Shown: piece by piece, positions 17,929 to 28,788 of the stretch
How positions within the stretch are numbered: position 1 is the first letter of the stretch
Layout: every line of letters starts with the position of its first letter
Assembly: GCF_000007605.1 (NCBI RefSeq)
Contig: NC_003361.3
Location: 682,001-746,000, forward strand
From: Chlamydia caviae GPIC
GTDB taxonomy: Bacteria > Chlamydiota > Chlamydiia > Chlamydiales > Chlamydiaceae
DNA: 64,000 bases
Direction of reading: 5' to 3'
Notes under the pieces: model-generated
What the model saw: only the letters and a program-made list of their open reading frames with translations
The model's database searches: none
Told to the model about the DNA's origin: nothing
Program-made: the position numbers and the translations under genes

Positions 17929-19449
17929 ATGACAGATGTATTAGTCATAGGTGCAAACCCCACGGGTCTCATTTTAGCAAACATGCTAATTCAGCATGGC
18001 ATCCTTGCAAAAGTTATAGACCATCGAGATTCTCCAGACGATCCTGGTTTTATAGACTGTAGGGAGCTGCCTGTTGTTTTGTCTTGTTCTTCTTTAGAAT
18101 TACTAGATAACGCAGGCTTATTGGATAATTTCATAGAGAAATGTCATAAGCTCTTTGGTGCTCGTTATCACTGGAAGAAACGCACAGTCTTATTTAAATT
18201 CAATCAAGCGTCAGAGTCTCGTTTCCCTTTTTCTTTATCCACCTCCTATCAAGAGCTAACCAAACACCTTATTCATAAGTTTGAAGAACAAGGGGGAACC
18301 ATTGATTGGGGTACGCGTCCCATTACTTTGGTAGACAATAGCATCTTTATTGAGAGTACTAAGACATCACAAAATTTCGAAAATCGAGAAATTTATAATC
18401 CTAAGTGGGTAATTGCTGCTGAAGCTGATGCCGATCCTGATATTCGTGACCTCTTTAAAACCCAACTAAAACCACGCAAACAGGCAAAAGAAGTTCTATT
18501 TGTTGACTGTGATGAAGGTGAGCCTTTTGAAGAAAGTCACATCCATCTTGTTCCTAGCTCAAAAAGCTTCTTAAATTTTGTATTTTACAACCATGAGAAA
18601 GGGTCCAAGCAGCTTTGTTTAACTAATACCTCCTATCCACTATCAATCAAGCATAAGCAAAAGCTTCTCTATAATTATAATCTTGCTGTTGCTGATGAGC
18701 ATTATCATATAAAATCCGTGTTTCATCAGTATCCTACGGACCATAACAACTTCCTATTTGTTGGTAGCCTAGCCAACAACTTGGCTTTCTCTTACCTTAC
18801 GGGAATAAATTCGAATATCCATGCGGCCTTCAACTTAACATGGAAGCTTATCCCTGTTTTAAAAAAGGCTGCGTCAAAACACCTCATAACCGCTAAAGAA
18901 CATGAAAGTGGGAATATTCTTCCCCATTTTAGCGAGAACAGGCAAAGACGCGCTAAAAATCTATTATTCTCCAATCCTTATGCCCCCGCCCTTATGTATT
19001 ATTTCTTAAAGGGCTGCCGTCAACTGGATGTTTTTGGAGGAGAGTATTATTATCCCCCTCACAAGGCATTGAAATATCAAAATAGTGATATTATTAAGAT
19101 GTCTTCTCAAGATAAAGAAATTCTTGGTCCTGACCCTGGAATGCGTGCTATTAATGCGCAGCTGGATAATGGGAGTTATTTATTAGATGGTTTGAAGAGC
19201 ACCAAGCACCTTCTGATCTTCTTTAAGGAACGTAACGACCTAGAACAGGCTCTCAAAGAAGAATACGGGGAATGGTTAGAGGTCATTGTTACTAAAGAAC
19301 AAAAGATTGCTAATCTTTATCATGCAAATCCGGACTCGTTATTTATTATCCGTCCTGATTGCTACATCGGTTATAGAACTCATAAGTTCAAATTACATGA
19401 ACTTATTTCGTATCTCTTGCGGATCTTTGCCGCTGAGAAAGTAGATTAA
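17929..19449 (+). CDS. FAD-dependent monooxygenase-like protein (CT148/MhpA-like)
   Basis: A 506-residue protein of the FAD-binding PHBH/phenol hydroxylase superfamily. The Rossmann dinucleotide motif is at the N-terminus (VLVIGANPTGLILANM, residues 4-19), with an acidic strand-end region (IDHRDSP) about 30 residues in. A second FAD segment is near FLFVGSLANNLAF with GINSNIHAAFNLTWKL, in the place of the GD-motif, but the usual GDAAH is replaced by GSLANN. The C-terminus has a thioredoxin-like ending typical of the phenol hydroxylase group. The substrate is unknown; chlamydiae have no aromatic catabolism. Confidence 0.8.
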   Translation: MTDVLVIGANPTGLILANMLIQHGILAKVIDHRDSPDDPGFIDCRELPVVLSCSSLELLDNAGLLDNFIEKCHKLFGARYHWKKRTVLFKFNQASESRFPFSLSTSYQELTKHLIHKFEEQGGTIDWGTRPITLVDNSIFIESTKTSQNFENREIYNPKWVIAAEADADPDIRDLFKTQLKPRKQAKEVLFVDCDEGEPFEESHIHLVPSSKSFLNFVFYNHEKGSKQLCLTNTSYPLSIKHKQKLLYNYNLAVADEHYHIKSVFHQYPTDHNNFLFVGSLANNLAFSYLTGINSNIHAAFNLTWKLIPVLKKAASKHLITAKEHESGNILPHFSENRQRRAKNLLFSNPYAPALMYYFLKGCRQLDVFGGEYYYPPHKALKYQNSDIIKMSSQDKEILGPDPGMRAINAQLDNGSYLLDGLKSTKHLLIFFKERNDLEQALKEEYGEWLEVIVTKEQKIANLYHANPDSLFIIRPDCYIGYRTHKFKLHELISYLLRIFAAEKVD

Positions 19450-19454
19450 GGGAA

Positions 19455-19492
19455 TACTGTATCTGAAAATTTCTGGCTTTCCAGATACAGTA
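19455..19492. terminator. Bidirectional hairpin between convergent genes
   Basis: A perfect 11-bp stem (TACTGTATCTG / CAGATACAGTA) with a 16-base loop, placed exactly between the stops of the convergent monooxygenase and CT147-like genes. T-rich flanks are short. Probably serves both strands. Confidence 0.6.
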
Positions 19493-19507
19493 GACTCGCT
19501 TTCCTAT

Positions 19508-22500
19508 CTAATCGTCAATCTCATCAGAGAATAACTTATTACGAATGGCGTCCCTTTCTGCAATTAACTCCTGTTTACTTAACTGTAGCCTTGCAAGTAG
19601 CTCAGATAGATTTCTGAGCTCTTCTTCACAACCTGCACGAGTTTCAGCGAGTATCCTCTCTCTATTTTCAACTACGCAGGAGGCTTTGATAAATTGCTTC
19701 TGTAGTTCTTTAATGTCTTGTATCTTTTGAGTAACCAATAGGGATTGAACTCTGAAATCCTTTATGATACGTATTAAAACATACTTAGGAAGCTTGACGA
19801 GTTTGCCATAAAACTCGCGGATCTTCTCTTGGTTAGCGGAGGAGCCAGAACTATCACAGGCACGGAGACTCTCTAATACATTAGCAACCAGATTGCGATT
19901 TTCTCCCCTATTTACTCTCTGCGTTATCCATTTATCAATACGTTTTATTGCTAGGGAACATAACTCGTGGCGACCGATAGCAGTATTGAGACCAACAATC
20001 TCTTGAAGAGAGTGTTTTTCTCTCATCATTTGTGCGCTTTTAACAAAGTTTTCATCTCCCAATACCCTTCCGTAAGCTAATGGGGATAGCTTTCTTTCTA
20101 AACCTAAGTAAGAGGAAAGAGATCTTTTTGCCTTCTTATATTCCTCAGGAGAAATCTCATCTCCAGAATCTATTTTCACTTTGAGAAGTTGCAGTTCTTT
20201 TAGGGCTTCTTGAACCGCCGAACTTCCCTTACCATAAATAGTGGATGAAGAGAACTCTAGGAATGGGGAAATGTAACCTATACCTAAGACGTCCAATACT
20301 TTCTTACGTACCTCAAGCTCTTGCTCACCAACTGCAGATCTTTCCACTCTCCCAACAGAAGCTGCTCTAGCAGGTTGTAAACGAGCAAGCTGCTCCCTAC
20401 GGGTTTGATCAAACCTCATATCGTTATTTCCTAAACAGGCGGATAACTCTAACGCATCTTGGAGTTCTTGGAGATACCCTCTATTCGCAGCTTCTTTAAC
20501 TAAAGCATCAAAGCTATTTTTGGCATCCCGCACAGCAGCATCATCCTGAGAATTGTAGATCTTAAATATCAGCAGAGTCAGGAGGTCAAGCTTGCTGTTG
20601 ATTTCTTGAGGATCCGTTTCTGAAACAGGAGATTGCGATAGCGCTTGGGCACATATATCTACCATTCCCCGGCTCTCAACGAGCTTCTTCTCTAAAGCTG
20701 GAAATTGTTCTTTACCCTCTTCAAATTGCCTTCGCAACAGATGACGATAAGCAGATTGCTGCTCATAACGCGCCTTCTCAACACCATAACGGAGACGGTA
20801 GTCTACTATCTTATTCTCCTCTTTCTCTATGCGATCAATCTCTATGATAAGCTGGTCCAGATGATGTTGACGTGCAGCTATAGCAATAGCTCTAGCAGGA
20901 TCAGAAGGTTGCACCACTTGTTGAATGGACGCTGCTGGCTGCAGCACTTCAGCAGACTTCTCACCCTCTACAACATTTTGAAGATTCTTAGTTCCAAAAC
21001 GTTTCTTAATACCCTTATCTAAAGATTTCGATGCGCTTTTAAGATCTTTGATCGTTTTTTTGAAATCATCTTTCTTATTCGCAAGGGGACCATCTATATC
21101 CTTAATCACTCCCCTGGCCCAAGCTTGTTCATAACCCTCCAACTGCAAGATATCTTGAATCCGAGAAAGACGCTCAACATCCGAATTATCCAATTCTGAA
21201 GGGAGGATCTTTGTTGAAGGAAGCATATCTTTCGCTAGAGAAGCCGCGCGTACATCAAAAACCTTTTTCTCAATCACATGATTAAAGAACATCGGAAGGA
21301 TCTGTAAAATAAGAGCAAGAGCGCTAAGACCTACAGGCAACCATACCATCTGCAATGACAGTAGGGATAAACTGACAACAAGAAGAAGCAGACCCGCGAT
21401 GAACATCACAATAGACTGTCCCATATTCCACTTATTGGCGATTTTCTGTACCTGCTTTAAGAGGCTATCTAAATCTTTATTTCGTGTTTCCCAGAAATTC
21501 TTTCCGACCTTTTGGGTATCACTCACTGTCTGTGCAGCACTTTCTGCAGCCTCTCCCAACTCCGTAGCCGCTGTAGAAGCTACACCTTCGCTACGCGCTG
21601 ATAATAGCGTTTCTAAATCTCCCAGTTTAGAAGATTTAGAGTCATGCATAATCGAAAATAGATGATCAGAAGAGCGAACTACCTCTTCAACAGCGATGTT
21701 ATTGGGGTCTTTTAAGGACTGCTCTAAATCTGCCATCCCTCCAAGAAGCGCCTGCATCTGCGCAATGCTATCATCGAGTAAAGTAGCGATACTTTCCCTA
21801 GGTCCAGGACGTCTCCCTTTAATCGCAGCTACAAGTTCTGCTTCTTTTTTCTTAGAAGCAGCCTTTAAAGACGACTCTCTGCTAGTAATCGCCTGTAATA
21901 ACATGGACTTCCCTGAAGTCCCCTCAGCTTGTATTCTTTGCCCCGCAGACTGAATATCAGGAAGCACACTATCTAATTCACTAATTAGAGCTTTAAACTC
22001 TTCAGACCATGCCGTGATCTCTTCTTTAGTAGGAAGATTTTGAGAACCTCCAAGAGCCCCATAGATAGTATCTAAAAAGCTACGACAGCCGTCTATAAAA
22101 TCGCTAACATCAGAGGCTTTATGATGTGTTTTCTGTAATTTATCAATTTCAGACTCTATTGTAGAATAGCCCTCAGAAAAATCACTCATGAAGATTCGCG
22201 TCATCTTCTGAGATTTAAAGAGATTGTATTTCTCACTCCACTGTTCGACCTTCTGGCGTGACCTTTCTAATCCCCGTATAATCTCATTTTTTTCTTCGAG
22301 AATTTCTTCTACGGATTTTGCAGATATAGATCCCCAAGTATCTCTGTTCACTAATTCTAATAACTGATCGATAGAACTTAAAATCCTAATACGTTGATTA
22401 TCGGGATGTCTTTGGACAGCCTTCTCCATATCCATACGGACAAACTTTCCAAGCTGGATACACTTATAGATCTTATCGAATAGAAGTTTGACATCCCCTA

Positions 22501-23884
22501 GACTTGCAAGATAACCAATAAATTCTTTCTCCACACCATGCAATAAATTCGCTGAGTCTGCATGTTTGTTTCCGAGAGATTTACGCATCTCCTTGAATTC
22601 TGCCTGTATAGATTCCTCAAGAGATGTTTTTATTCTATTGAGATTTTCTATATTCCCAGATTGATGTTGCGCGATCACATCCTCAATCTGCATAAGAATA
22701 TTTCTCACCACAACCTGGCGATCCTGGTTCACACCCTCATGTATGCAGAGCTTGTTAGCAGCCGATACAATTTTTTTATGTACATCAAGATTTGTAGGAT
22801 CCGCAGCGAATGCGCAGACATCCTTTTGCCAACTATCAAAATGCACTACCCAATCAGCAAACTGCATTTTATTGATATGCGTCTGTAGCTTTGTGAACAT
22901 ATCCAAGGTAACATCGACAGTTTGCCGTTCCTGAGATAGGTAAACTCGTGTTGCTGGAGATACCTCATATAACCAAGAGGAAAGCGTCTTACTGTGTGAA
23001 TACATACGCTCATATTGATCGATAGATTGGCGAATCTCCAAACCAACTTTATTCCCAAATCCACAAATGCTCATTAAAGATTTACCGAGATCTATGAAAT
23101 TCATCCCGGGAAGTAGTGAAGGTAGATCCAATCCGGATTCTTTCAGGGCTGAGTTAGAAAGACCTCGCAATGCTGCATAGGCAGAATTATTTTTTAACAA
23201 CTCTACTTTAGCGTTCAACACATCGGTAAGGCGTTTTTCCCAAACCGTATTATCAACCCTATCCACACCAAGAAGCGCTTCACATTGATAACGTGAATTT
23301 ATTTCCCCAGCTAAACCTAAACTTTGATCTAAAGAAGCTCCCCCATCAAAGGAGTTTTGATGCTTATCTGGACGCAATTGCGCCAGTAGCTTCTCTTTTA
23401 ATGATCCCCCTTTAGGAAGCTCTATATGATACTTAGATAAGGTCGAACGTTTCAGATCTGGGTGTTTATTAAATAAATGTCTACGATATACCTGTAGAGA
23501 ACGATATTTTAATCTTATTTCCTGACAACGCGCTCTTAGCTTGTTACTGACGGCTCCACAAACTAAAGATACTCCTATGGTAATCACGATAGGTATCCAT
23601 ATAGCTACATTGAAGACCATAGCCACAGGAAGGACAAAGAGAATCGCCATTCCAATCACTGTCAAAATAACCAGAGCTACCTTATATAAACGCATCTTCT
23701 TAAGATCCGTCTTTTCCATAGCAGCAATCTCTCTCTCCACGGTATGTAAAAGAGTTTCCTGGGTAGTTAATGAAGCGCGGATTCCCGTAGCTTCCGGACT
23801 CAAAGGAGATGCTGAGGAAGCTTGAAGAAACGATGCCCCTTGAGGATTTTGATTAGTATCTCCGTTGGCTAGGAAAATAGACAC
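19508..23884 (-). CDS. CT147-like large coiled-coil inclusion membrane protein
   Basis: A 1458-residue protein with two double-membrane-spanning hydrophobic blocks, at about residues 64-112 and 818-865, each of the bilobed Inc type. The rest is Lys/Glu-rich helical sequence with long coiled-coil stretches (for example 1020-1110 and the last 80 residues). C. trachomatis CT147, of similar length and in the same place next to ligA, is an inclusion membrane protein reported to resemble human EEA1. No signal peptide; Incs use type III secretion. The role is probably structural or in host vesicle interaction, by inference. Confidence 0.82.
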   Translation of the reverse strand: MSIFLANGDTNQNPQGASFLQASSASPLSPEATGIRASLTTQETLLHTVEREIAAMEKTDLKKMRLYKVALVILTVIGMAILFVLPVAMVFNVAIWIPIVITIGVSLVCGAVSNKLRARCQEIRLKYRSLQVYRRHLFNKHPDLKRSTLSKYHIELPKGGSLKEKLLAQLRPDKHQNSFDGGASLDQSLGLAGEINSRYQCEALLGVDRVDNTVWEKRLTDVLNAKVELLKNNSAYAALRGLSNSALKESGLDLPSLLPGMNFIDLGKSLMSICGFGNKVGLEIRQSIDQYERMYSHSKTLSSWLYEVSPATRVYLSQERQTVDVTLDMFTKLQTHINKMQFADWVVHFDSWQKDVCAFAADPTNLDVHKKIVSAANKLCIHEGVNQDRQVVVRNILMQIEDVIAQHQSGNIENLNRIKTSLEESIQAEFKEMRKSLGNKHADSANLLHGVEKEFIGYLASLGDVKLLFDKIYKCIQLGKFVRMDMEKAVQRHPDNQRIRILSSIDQLLELVNRDTWGSISAKSVEEILEEKNEIIRGLERSRQKVEQWSEKYNLFKSQKMTRIFMSDFSEGYSTIESEIDKLQKTHHKASDVSDFIDGCRSFLDTIYGALGGSQNLPTKEEITAWSEEFKALISELDSVLPDIQSAGQRIQAEGTSGKSMLLQAITSRESSLKAASKKKEAELVAAIKGRRPGPRESIATLLDDSIAQMQALLGGMADLEQSLKDPNNIAVEEVVRSSDHLFSIMHDSKSSKLGDLETLLSARSEGVASTAATELGEAAESAAQTVSDTQKVGKNFWETRNKDLDSLLKQVQKIANKWNMGQSIVMFIAGLLLLVVSLSLLSLQMVWLPVGLSALALILQILPMFFNHVIEKKVFDVRAASLAKDMLPSTKILPSELDNSDVERLSRIQDILQLEGYEQAWARGVIKDIDGPLANKKDDFKKTIKDLKSASKSLDKGIKKRFGTKNLQNVVEGEKSAEVLQPAASIQQVVQPSDPARAIAIAARQHHLDQLIIEIDRIEKEENKIVDYRLRYGVEKARYEQQSAYRHLLRRQFEEGKEQFPALEKKLVESRGMVDICAQALSQSPVSETDPQEINSKLDLLTLLIFKIYNSQDDAAVRDAKNSFDALVKEAANRGYLQELQDALELSACLGNNDMRFDQTRREQLARLQPARAASVGRVERSAVGEQELEVRKKVLDVLGIGYISPFLEFSSSTIYGKGSSAVQEALKELQLLKVKIDSGDEISPEEYKKAKRSLSSYLGLERKLSPLAYGRVLGDENFVKSAQMMREKHSLQEIVGLNTAIGRHELCSLAIKRIDKWITQRVNRGENRNLVANVLESLRACDSSGSSANQEKIREFYGKLVKLPKYVLIRIIKDFRVQSLLVTQKIQDIKELQKQFIKASCVVENRERILAETRAGCEEELRNLSELLARLQLSKQELIAERDAIRNKLFSDEIDD

Positions 23885-24044
23885 AGGCTACCTCGAGATA
23901 TAATAATTTAAAAAAATGTTTTATTTTAGATAAACATTATAACCTTATAAGAATTTATATTAAATAACATAAGAGAGAAATAGAGCAGTTATTTACTTAA
24001 TAATGAAAGTTAAGAACTTAACAAAAAGATAAAAAGGTGGGATT

Positions 24045-26033
24045 CTAGTTAGGGTAAAGGATTTTTAACAGATCATTTTCATTTAAAATAGGGATTTCTA
24101 GTTCCTGGGCTTTTTTAAATTTAGACCCCGGATCTTCCCCAACAACGAGATAATCTGTGCTTTTAGAGACTGAGGAGCCTACTTTCCCCCCACAATTGCG
24201 AATAGAAGCCTCAGCTTCAGATCTTGTCATTTTTTTAAGAGTTCCTGTGATGACAAAGGTTTTCCCTAAACACGATGAACTTTCCCTATGATACGGCAAG
24301 ACATTTACCCCTAAGGAAAGCATTTTCTGGATCTCTTCGATAGTATCTTGTTGATTAAAGTATGCCTCTATAGACTCGGCAACTTTATCTCCGATTCCCT
24401 CAATACTCTTTAACTCTTCTAAAGAAGCTCCCATTACAGCTTCTAAATTAAGGAAATGCTGAGCAAGAGCCGAGGCTACCCTAACACCTACATAAGGAAT
24501 CCCTAGAGCTGCGATAAAACGATCTAAAGGTGCTTGTTTTGCTTTCTCTATGCTCTTAAGGACGTTCTTTACAGATTTATCTTTGAATCCCGGCACTTGA
24601 AGAAGATCTTCTTCGGTAATTTTAAAAATATCACAGCATCGGTGAATCACTCCGAGATCAAAAAGCTTTGTGATTACCTTTTCTCCGAGATGATCGATAT
24701 CTAAAGCTCCTCTTCCCACAAAAAAACGGATTTTCTCGATAGCTCCTGCAGAACATAACGGATTAGTACAACGTACAGAAACTTTATCAGATTCACGGGT
24801 CACCTTGCCATGACATACGGGGCAAAATTCCGGCATCACCCAAGGTTGCGTACCCTCAGGACGTTTTTCTAAACACACACCGACAACCTTAGGGATAATT
24901 TCTCCTCCCTTTTCTACATATACAGTATCGCCGATACGAATATCTTTCCGTTCGATTTCTTCTTCATTATATAGAGAAGCTCGTGAAACTCTCGATCCCG
25001 ATAAAAATACCGGGCTTAGCTTAGCCACAGGAGTTAGTACCCCTGTTCTACCTACTTGAATTAGGATATTCTCTAAAATGGTTTCGGCTCTCTCCGGAGC
25101 ATACTTATAAGCCAATGCCCAGCGGTAATGCTTCGCAGTCATTCCTAAGGCTTTCTGAGCTTCTACATCATCTACTTTGATGACAACACCATCGATTTCC
25201 ATAGGGAGCTGATCACGAAGACCTTCTATCTCATCAAGACTCTTCACCACCTCGGCTATAGTTTGACATTGCCGCGGTTGACCGAATATAGGGAATCCCC
25301 ATCTCTTACATAGCATCAGGTTATCGTAATGCGATTCTGTATTCTCATCTGAAAGAGACCCATAAACAGAGAGTTCTAGATTCCTTTGTGCCGCCTCTTT
25401 AGCAGATAACAGCTTTAATGTACCTCCAGCCGCGTTTCTGGGATTAGCAAATTCTGGCTTTTCGGCTTGTCTTTGTGCAGCGTTTATCTGCTCAAAAGTT
25501 TCTCGTTTGAAAAATACCTCACCACGAACTTCAAGAAATTCTGGAGCATCTTTTGGCAAACGGAGAGGAAGAGAACGTATAGTACGAATATTTGCTGTAA
25601 TATCTTCGCCCTTCTGGCCATTGCCACGACTTAACGCTTGAACAAGGATTCCCTGCTCATAACGGATAGCTACGGCAATACCGTCAATTTTCAGCTCTAA
25701 GGTATATATAGGGGCATAGCCTAAGGTTTTCTCTACACGAGAAAAGAAATCATTAAGCTCTTCTAAAGTATACGCATTCGCAATAGAGAGCATGGGATGA
25801 GAATGCGCAACTACTGGGAAATTCCCTGAGACGCGATCTCCAAGACGCATAGATGGTGACCACAATACCTTCCATTCGGGATGCTGAGCTTCTATAGCAA
25901 GAAGCTTTTGCATCTTCATATCGTAGTCATAATCTGAAATTACGGCATTATGAAGAACATAATAACAATAATCATCTTTTTCGAGCTCCTTACACAGAGA
26001 TAGATACTGTTCCCTGGAATACATACTTTCCAT
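24045..26033 (-). CDS. ligA: LigA, NAD-dependent DNA ligase
   Basis: A 662-residue replicative ligase. The adenylation lysine is K115 in [13 protein letters not shown], and the NTase domain continues with [12 protein letters not shown]. The OB fold is followed by a four-Cys zinc finger (CPVC, then CTNPLC, around residues 405-425), helix-hairpin-helix repeats ([19 protein letters not shown]) and a C-terminal BRCT domain ([12 protein letters not shown] to the end). All family domains are present at normal length. It ends 11 bases before... its neighbour pkn1, which lies just upstream on the same strand (7-base gap), so the two form an operon. Confidence 0.97.
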   Translation of the reverse strand: MESMYSREQYLSLCKELEKDDYCYYVLHNAVISDYDYDMKMQKLLAIEAQHPEWKVLWSPSMRLGDRVSGNFPVVAHSHPMLSIANAYTLEELNDFFSRVEKTLGYAPIYTLELKIDGIAVAIRYEQGILVQALSRGNGQKGEDITANIRTIRSLPLRLPKDAPEFLEVRGEVFFKRETFEQINAAQRQAEKPEFANPRNAAGGTLKLLSAKEAAQRNLELSVYGSLSDENTESHYDNLMLCKRWGFPIFGQPRQCQTIAEVVKSLDEIEGLRDQLPMEIDGVVIKVDDVEAQKALGMTAKHYRWALAYKYAPERAETILENILIQVGRTGVLTPVAKLSPVFLSGSRVSRASLYNEEEIERKDIRIGDTVYVEKGGEIIPKVVGVCLEKRPEGTQPWVMPEFCPVCHGKVTRESDKVSVRCTNPLCSAGAIEKIRFFVGRGALDIDHLGEKVITKLFDLGVIHRCCDIFKITEEDLLQVPGFKDKSVKNVLKSIEKAKQAPLDRFIAALGIPYVGVRVASALAQHFLNLEAVMGASLEELKSIEGIGDKVAESIEAYFNQQDTIEEIQKMLSLGVNVLPYHRESSSCLGKTFVITGTLKKMTRSEAEASIRNCGGKVGSSVSKSTDYLVVGEDPGSKFKKAQELEIPILNENDLLKILYPN

Positions 26034-26040
26034 GCAGTGT

Positions 26041-27897
26041 TTACTTAACTCCTTTTGCGCAGCGGAAGCCGTAGGTACTATTTACCGCACCAGGATTATT
26101 ACGATGACGGTGAGCACAACGAAGATCATCTTTTAAGCTCTTCCAACACCCTCCTCTTAGCACACGATAAACACCTTGAGCAGGACCTTGAGGCGCATGG
26201 GATTCTTGAGCCGAGATTTCATAGAAATCATAGCCATACCAATCTTCACACCACTCGTATACATTCCCTGCCATATCATACAATCCATAAGGATTGGCGG
26301 GATAGCTCATTACTGGCGTTGTATCTGAGCTAAAGAAGTTTGCCTGGCTTTTATCTATTTCTTCACCGCAAGGATACCGCAGCTGAGTCACGCCTCCACA
26401 AGAAGCAATTTCCCATTCAGCTTCCGTGGGGAGCCGTTTCCCCACCCAAGAGGCATAGCCAGAAGCTCCGTACCACGTAACACCAACAACAGGATGCTTA
26501 GCATAACCAGGTTCAATAACAAGCTTGCCAGAACGGCGTTGTATTCGTGAATCCTTAAGACGAATAAGCTCATTATAATACTTATCTTGTTCACTTCCCG
26601 AACATTCTAAATAACGAACAAACTGCTCATTCGTCACGGGATGAATATCTAAGAAAAAGCTATGTAAAAAAATCTCATGTACAGGATGTTCATCACGTTG
26701 TCCCTCCCGACTTCCTCGGAGAAACTTTCCCCCTTCAATAAATACCATTTCGGTGAATAAGGGCTGTGGCTTCACCTCTTCTTTTTCTTCTTCTACATAA
26801 CGGCTAACAACCGGCTCTCGTATTAATAATGATTGTAAAGCGTTAGAGTAACTTTCATCTTCAGCAACAACTTCTTCCTTAGAATCTACAGAGGTATTCA
26901 TCGCTTCGTCTATAGATTTGGCTTCCACGAGGACAAATTCTAAATGATCCGAGGTTTCCTCTATTATTTTGTCCTCAACTTTCTGAAGAATATTCGCTAC
27001 ACTAGGAACTTGAGGTTCTTCCTCTATCTCTCTTAAATCTTCTTCGCTGCATTGTATTTTAGCTGCGAGGAACTGCTCTCCTAAGGTTTTTTTCACAAGT
27101 AAAGGAGCCAACTTCTTAGGCCTTTTCTCTACGGCATAACTTAAACAGGATTGAATTAATCGATCCCAATCATAAACATACTCAGGGAAAGCTTCTGAGG
27201 GTAAAGGAAACGCACCCTGAGGCAACTGTCTAAATAAAAGAAAATATACAATCACTCCAAATGCATAGACATCTTCAGCAACTGTTCCTAAAGCAGTTTC
27301 TGGAGCTTGGAATAAAAGTATCTGCTTTAACTTATCAAAAGAAGATTTCTCAGAAGAATCTCTTAAAAGGCTCTGGGTATATTGATCCTTAAGTAAAAAA
27401 GAAAACCCCAACTCTGGAAGAAATACTTTTGGGGATTGTCCGGTAAGATCGATATGTACAGAATCCAAACTTAAACCACCGTGAATTAATCTATTCGCGT
27501 GGGCATAGTCTAAAATCTCAGCAAGCTGACAGATAAGATCTTTAGCTTCTAATTCTGATAATCCTTGAGAACAACTGGAAAGATATTGAGCTAAAGAGAG
27601 CGTGGGGACTTCTTTTTCTTCGGTTACTAAAAAATACTGCCCTTCTGCTTGTGAAACATTTTCTATAGAGATAATCCCGGGATGTCTTATTGTTGCCAAT
27701 TTGATAATAGCTTCATGAAAAGCAGTCATAAAGGCTTCGGATGAAGAAAGCTCAGAACAGAGTAATTTTAAAATATACCGTTTTTTTATAAAACGATGCT
27801 CGGCAAGAATATCTTGGCACCACAAACCCTTTCGCAAATAACAGAGGATCTTATAGTCACCTAAAAACTCAACTCCTATATCTTGCTCACCTTCCAT
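26041..27897 (-). CDS. pkn1: Pkn1, Ser/Thr kinase-like protein with C-terminal FGE-sulfatase domain
   Basis: A 618-residue two-domain protein matching chlamydial Pkn1 (CT145). Residues 10-275 have a protein-kinase fold: K44 (YILK) is the ATP-lysine candidate. However, the catalytic loop reads HGGLSLDSV (139-147) instead of HRDxKxxN, and the DFG position reads ELG (162-164). The glycine loop is also degenerate. An acidic linker (280-380) leads to a formylglycine-generating-enzyme/sulfatase-modifying domain (385-618) with [41 protein letters not shown] and LRGGCW. The family is described as a kinase interacting with PknD; here its activity must be doubted. Upstream of ligA in one operon. Confidence 0.9.
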   Translation of the reverse strand: MEGEQDIGVEFLGDYKILCYLRKGLWCQDILAEHRFIKKRYILKLLCSELSSSEAFMTAFHEAIIKLATIRHPGIISIENVSQAEGQYFLVTEEKEVPTLSLAQYLSSCSQGLSELEAKDLICQLAEILDYAHANRLIHGGLSLDSVHIDLTGQSPKVFLPELGFSFLLKDQYTQSLLRDSSEKSSFDKLKQILLFQAPETALGTVAEDVYAFGVIVYFLLFRQLPQGAFPLPSEAFPEYVYDWDRLIQSCLSYAVEKRPKKLAPLLVKKTLGEQFLAAKIQCSEEDLREIEEEPQVPSVANILQKVEDKIIEETSDHLEFVLVEAKSIDEAMNTSVDSKEEVVAEDESYSNALQSLLIREPVVSRYVEEEKEEVKPQPLFTEMVFIEGGKFLRGSREGQRDEHPVHEIFLHSFFLDIHPVTNEQFVRYLECSGSEQDKYYNELIRLKDSRIQRRSGKLVIEPGYAKHPVVGVTWYGASGYASWVGKRLPTEAEWEIASCGGVTQLRYPCGEEIDKSQANFFSSDTTPVMSYPANPYGLYDMAGNVYEWCEDWYGYDFYEISAQESHAPQGPAQGVYRVLRGGCWKSLKDDLRCAHRHRNNPGAVNSTYGFRCAKGVK

Positions 27898-27992
27898 GGG
27901 GCAAACTCCTTGCCTTTTTGAGATTTTCTATCTTCGCTTATATTGAGCTAACTATAGTGAGGGAAAGGGATGATTGCAATATACAAGAATAA

Positions 27993-28029
27993 CAAAAAAG
28001 GACTCCGGGAAAATTCGCCTAAAGTCCTT
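27993..28029 (-). terminator. Rho-independent terminator after the first small Inc-like gene
   Basis: Read on the minus strand, stem AAGGACT/AGTCCTT (28029-28023 with 28004-27998) is followed by a run of six T. It lies about 120 bases after the stop of the 28150-28515 gene and before pkn1. Confidence 0.65.
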
Positions 28030-28149
28030 CTTTGTTTAAAAAGTAAATGCAACAATATTAGATTTCTTATTTTACGATTCTTTCTTAACTACAGTTAGTT
28101 ACGCTCTATTGCCATTCAAACAACATGACAACTAGAAACACATCACAGT

Positions 28150-28515
28150 CTATTCACTAATCACAGATTGACTGGCGGGCTCTTCTGCAACAAGATTTCT
28201 TGCCAGAGGTTCTTTAGTTATTTTCCCAACACCACATAAACGCAGAGTCATTACTACAACCCAAGATAAAAAGAGGATACCCAAAACAATTGCGCATCCA
28301 CCTGCCAACACTGAAGTTGGACAATATAAATTCAAAGCTGTAACTCCAAGGACTAAAATAGCAATAGCAAATATAGCGCCAATAACAGTAATCACAACTC
28401 TGCTAATATCTACACATTTACGTTCTGCTCGAAAAGCAGGGATTTTTTCTACGGATAGATCACAACTCCCTAAACCACCAATAACATCTTTCGCATTCTG
28501 AATAAAAGGCATCAA
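28150..28515 (-). CDS. Small bilobed membrane protein, Inc-like (paralog a)
   Basis: A 121-residue protein with two adjacent hydrophobic segments (about residues 38-62 and 70-92) separated by a short turn containing CPTS, the bilobed signature of inclusion membrane proteins. The N-terminus has a motif shared with the next gene: GGLG, then DLS, then (I/V)PAF, then a Cys before ISR. The C-terminal tail is short and hydrophilic. No signal peptide. Function unknown; a type III-secreted Inc is inferred from topology and lineage. One of four tandem small membrane-protein genes. Confidence 0.7.
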   Translation of the reverse strand: MMPFIQNAKDVIGGLGSCDLSVEKIPAFRAERKCVDISRVVITVIGAIFAIAILVLGVTALNLYCPTSVLAGGCAIVLGILFLSWVVVMTLRLCGVGKITKEPLARNLVAEEPASQSVISE

Positions 28516-28624
28516 AACCCCTCTATTTTCATTAAGTATCTAGAGACAGCTTATAGATTATATAAACAGGATTCAAACATGCAATCAGAGATTCTCCTCT
28601 GATTGAAAATTACCGAAAAGAAAT

Positions 28625-28656
28625 AATCTTGCGGCGGATAATCCCGCTGCAAGATT
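28625..28656. terminator. Strong hairpin between small Inc-like genes
   Basis: Arms AATCTTGCGGCGG and CCGCTGCAAGATT pair with one mismatch around a short loop. It is downstream of the 28789-29157 gene on the minus strand. The flanks are T-rich on the plus side and moderately so on the minus side. Confidence 0.55.
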
Positions 28657-28788
28657 TTGTTTATTTAAATGATCTGCGTCAAAATAAACTTATGTTTCTG
28701 CTCTCATAAAACATTACCCATACCTAGCTACGCTGAGCATAAGTTCTATTAAATTATGAAAGACAGGGATCTTTAATGAAAGACCGCC

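Noticed and set aside
20705..22888. Several plus-strand ORFs of 85-108 codons within the CT147-like gene
   Set aside because: Antisense to a continuous 1458-codon coding sequence; no supporting signals.
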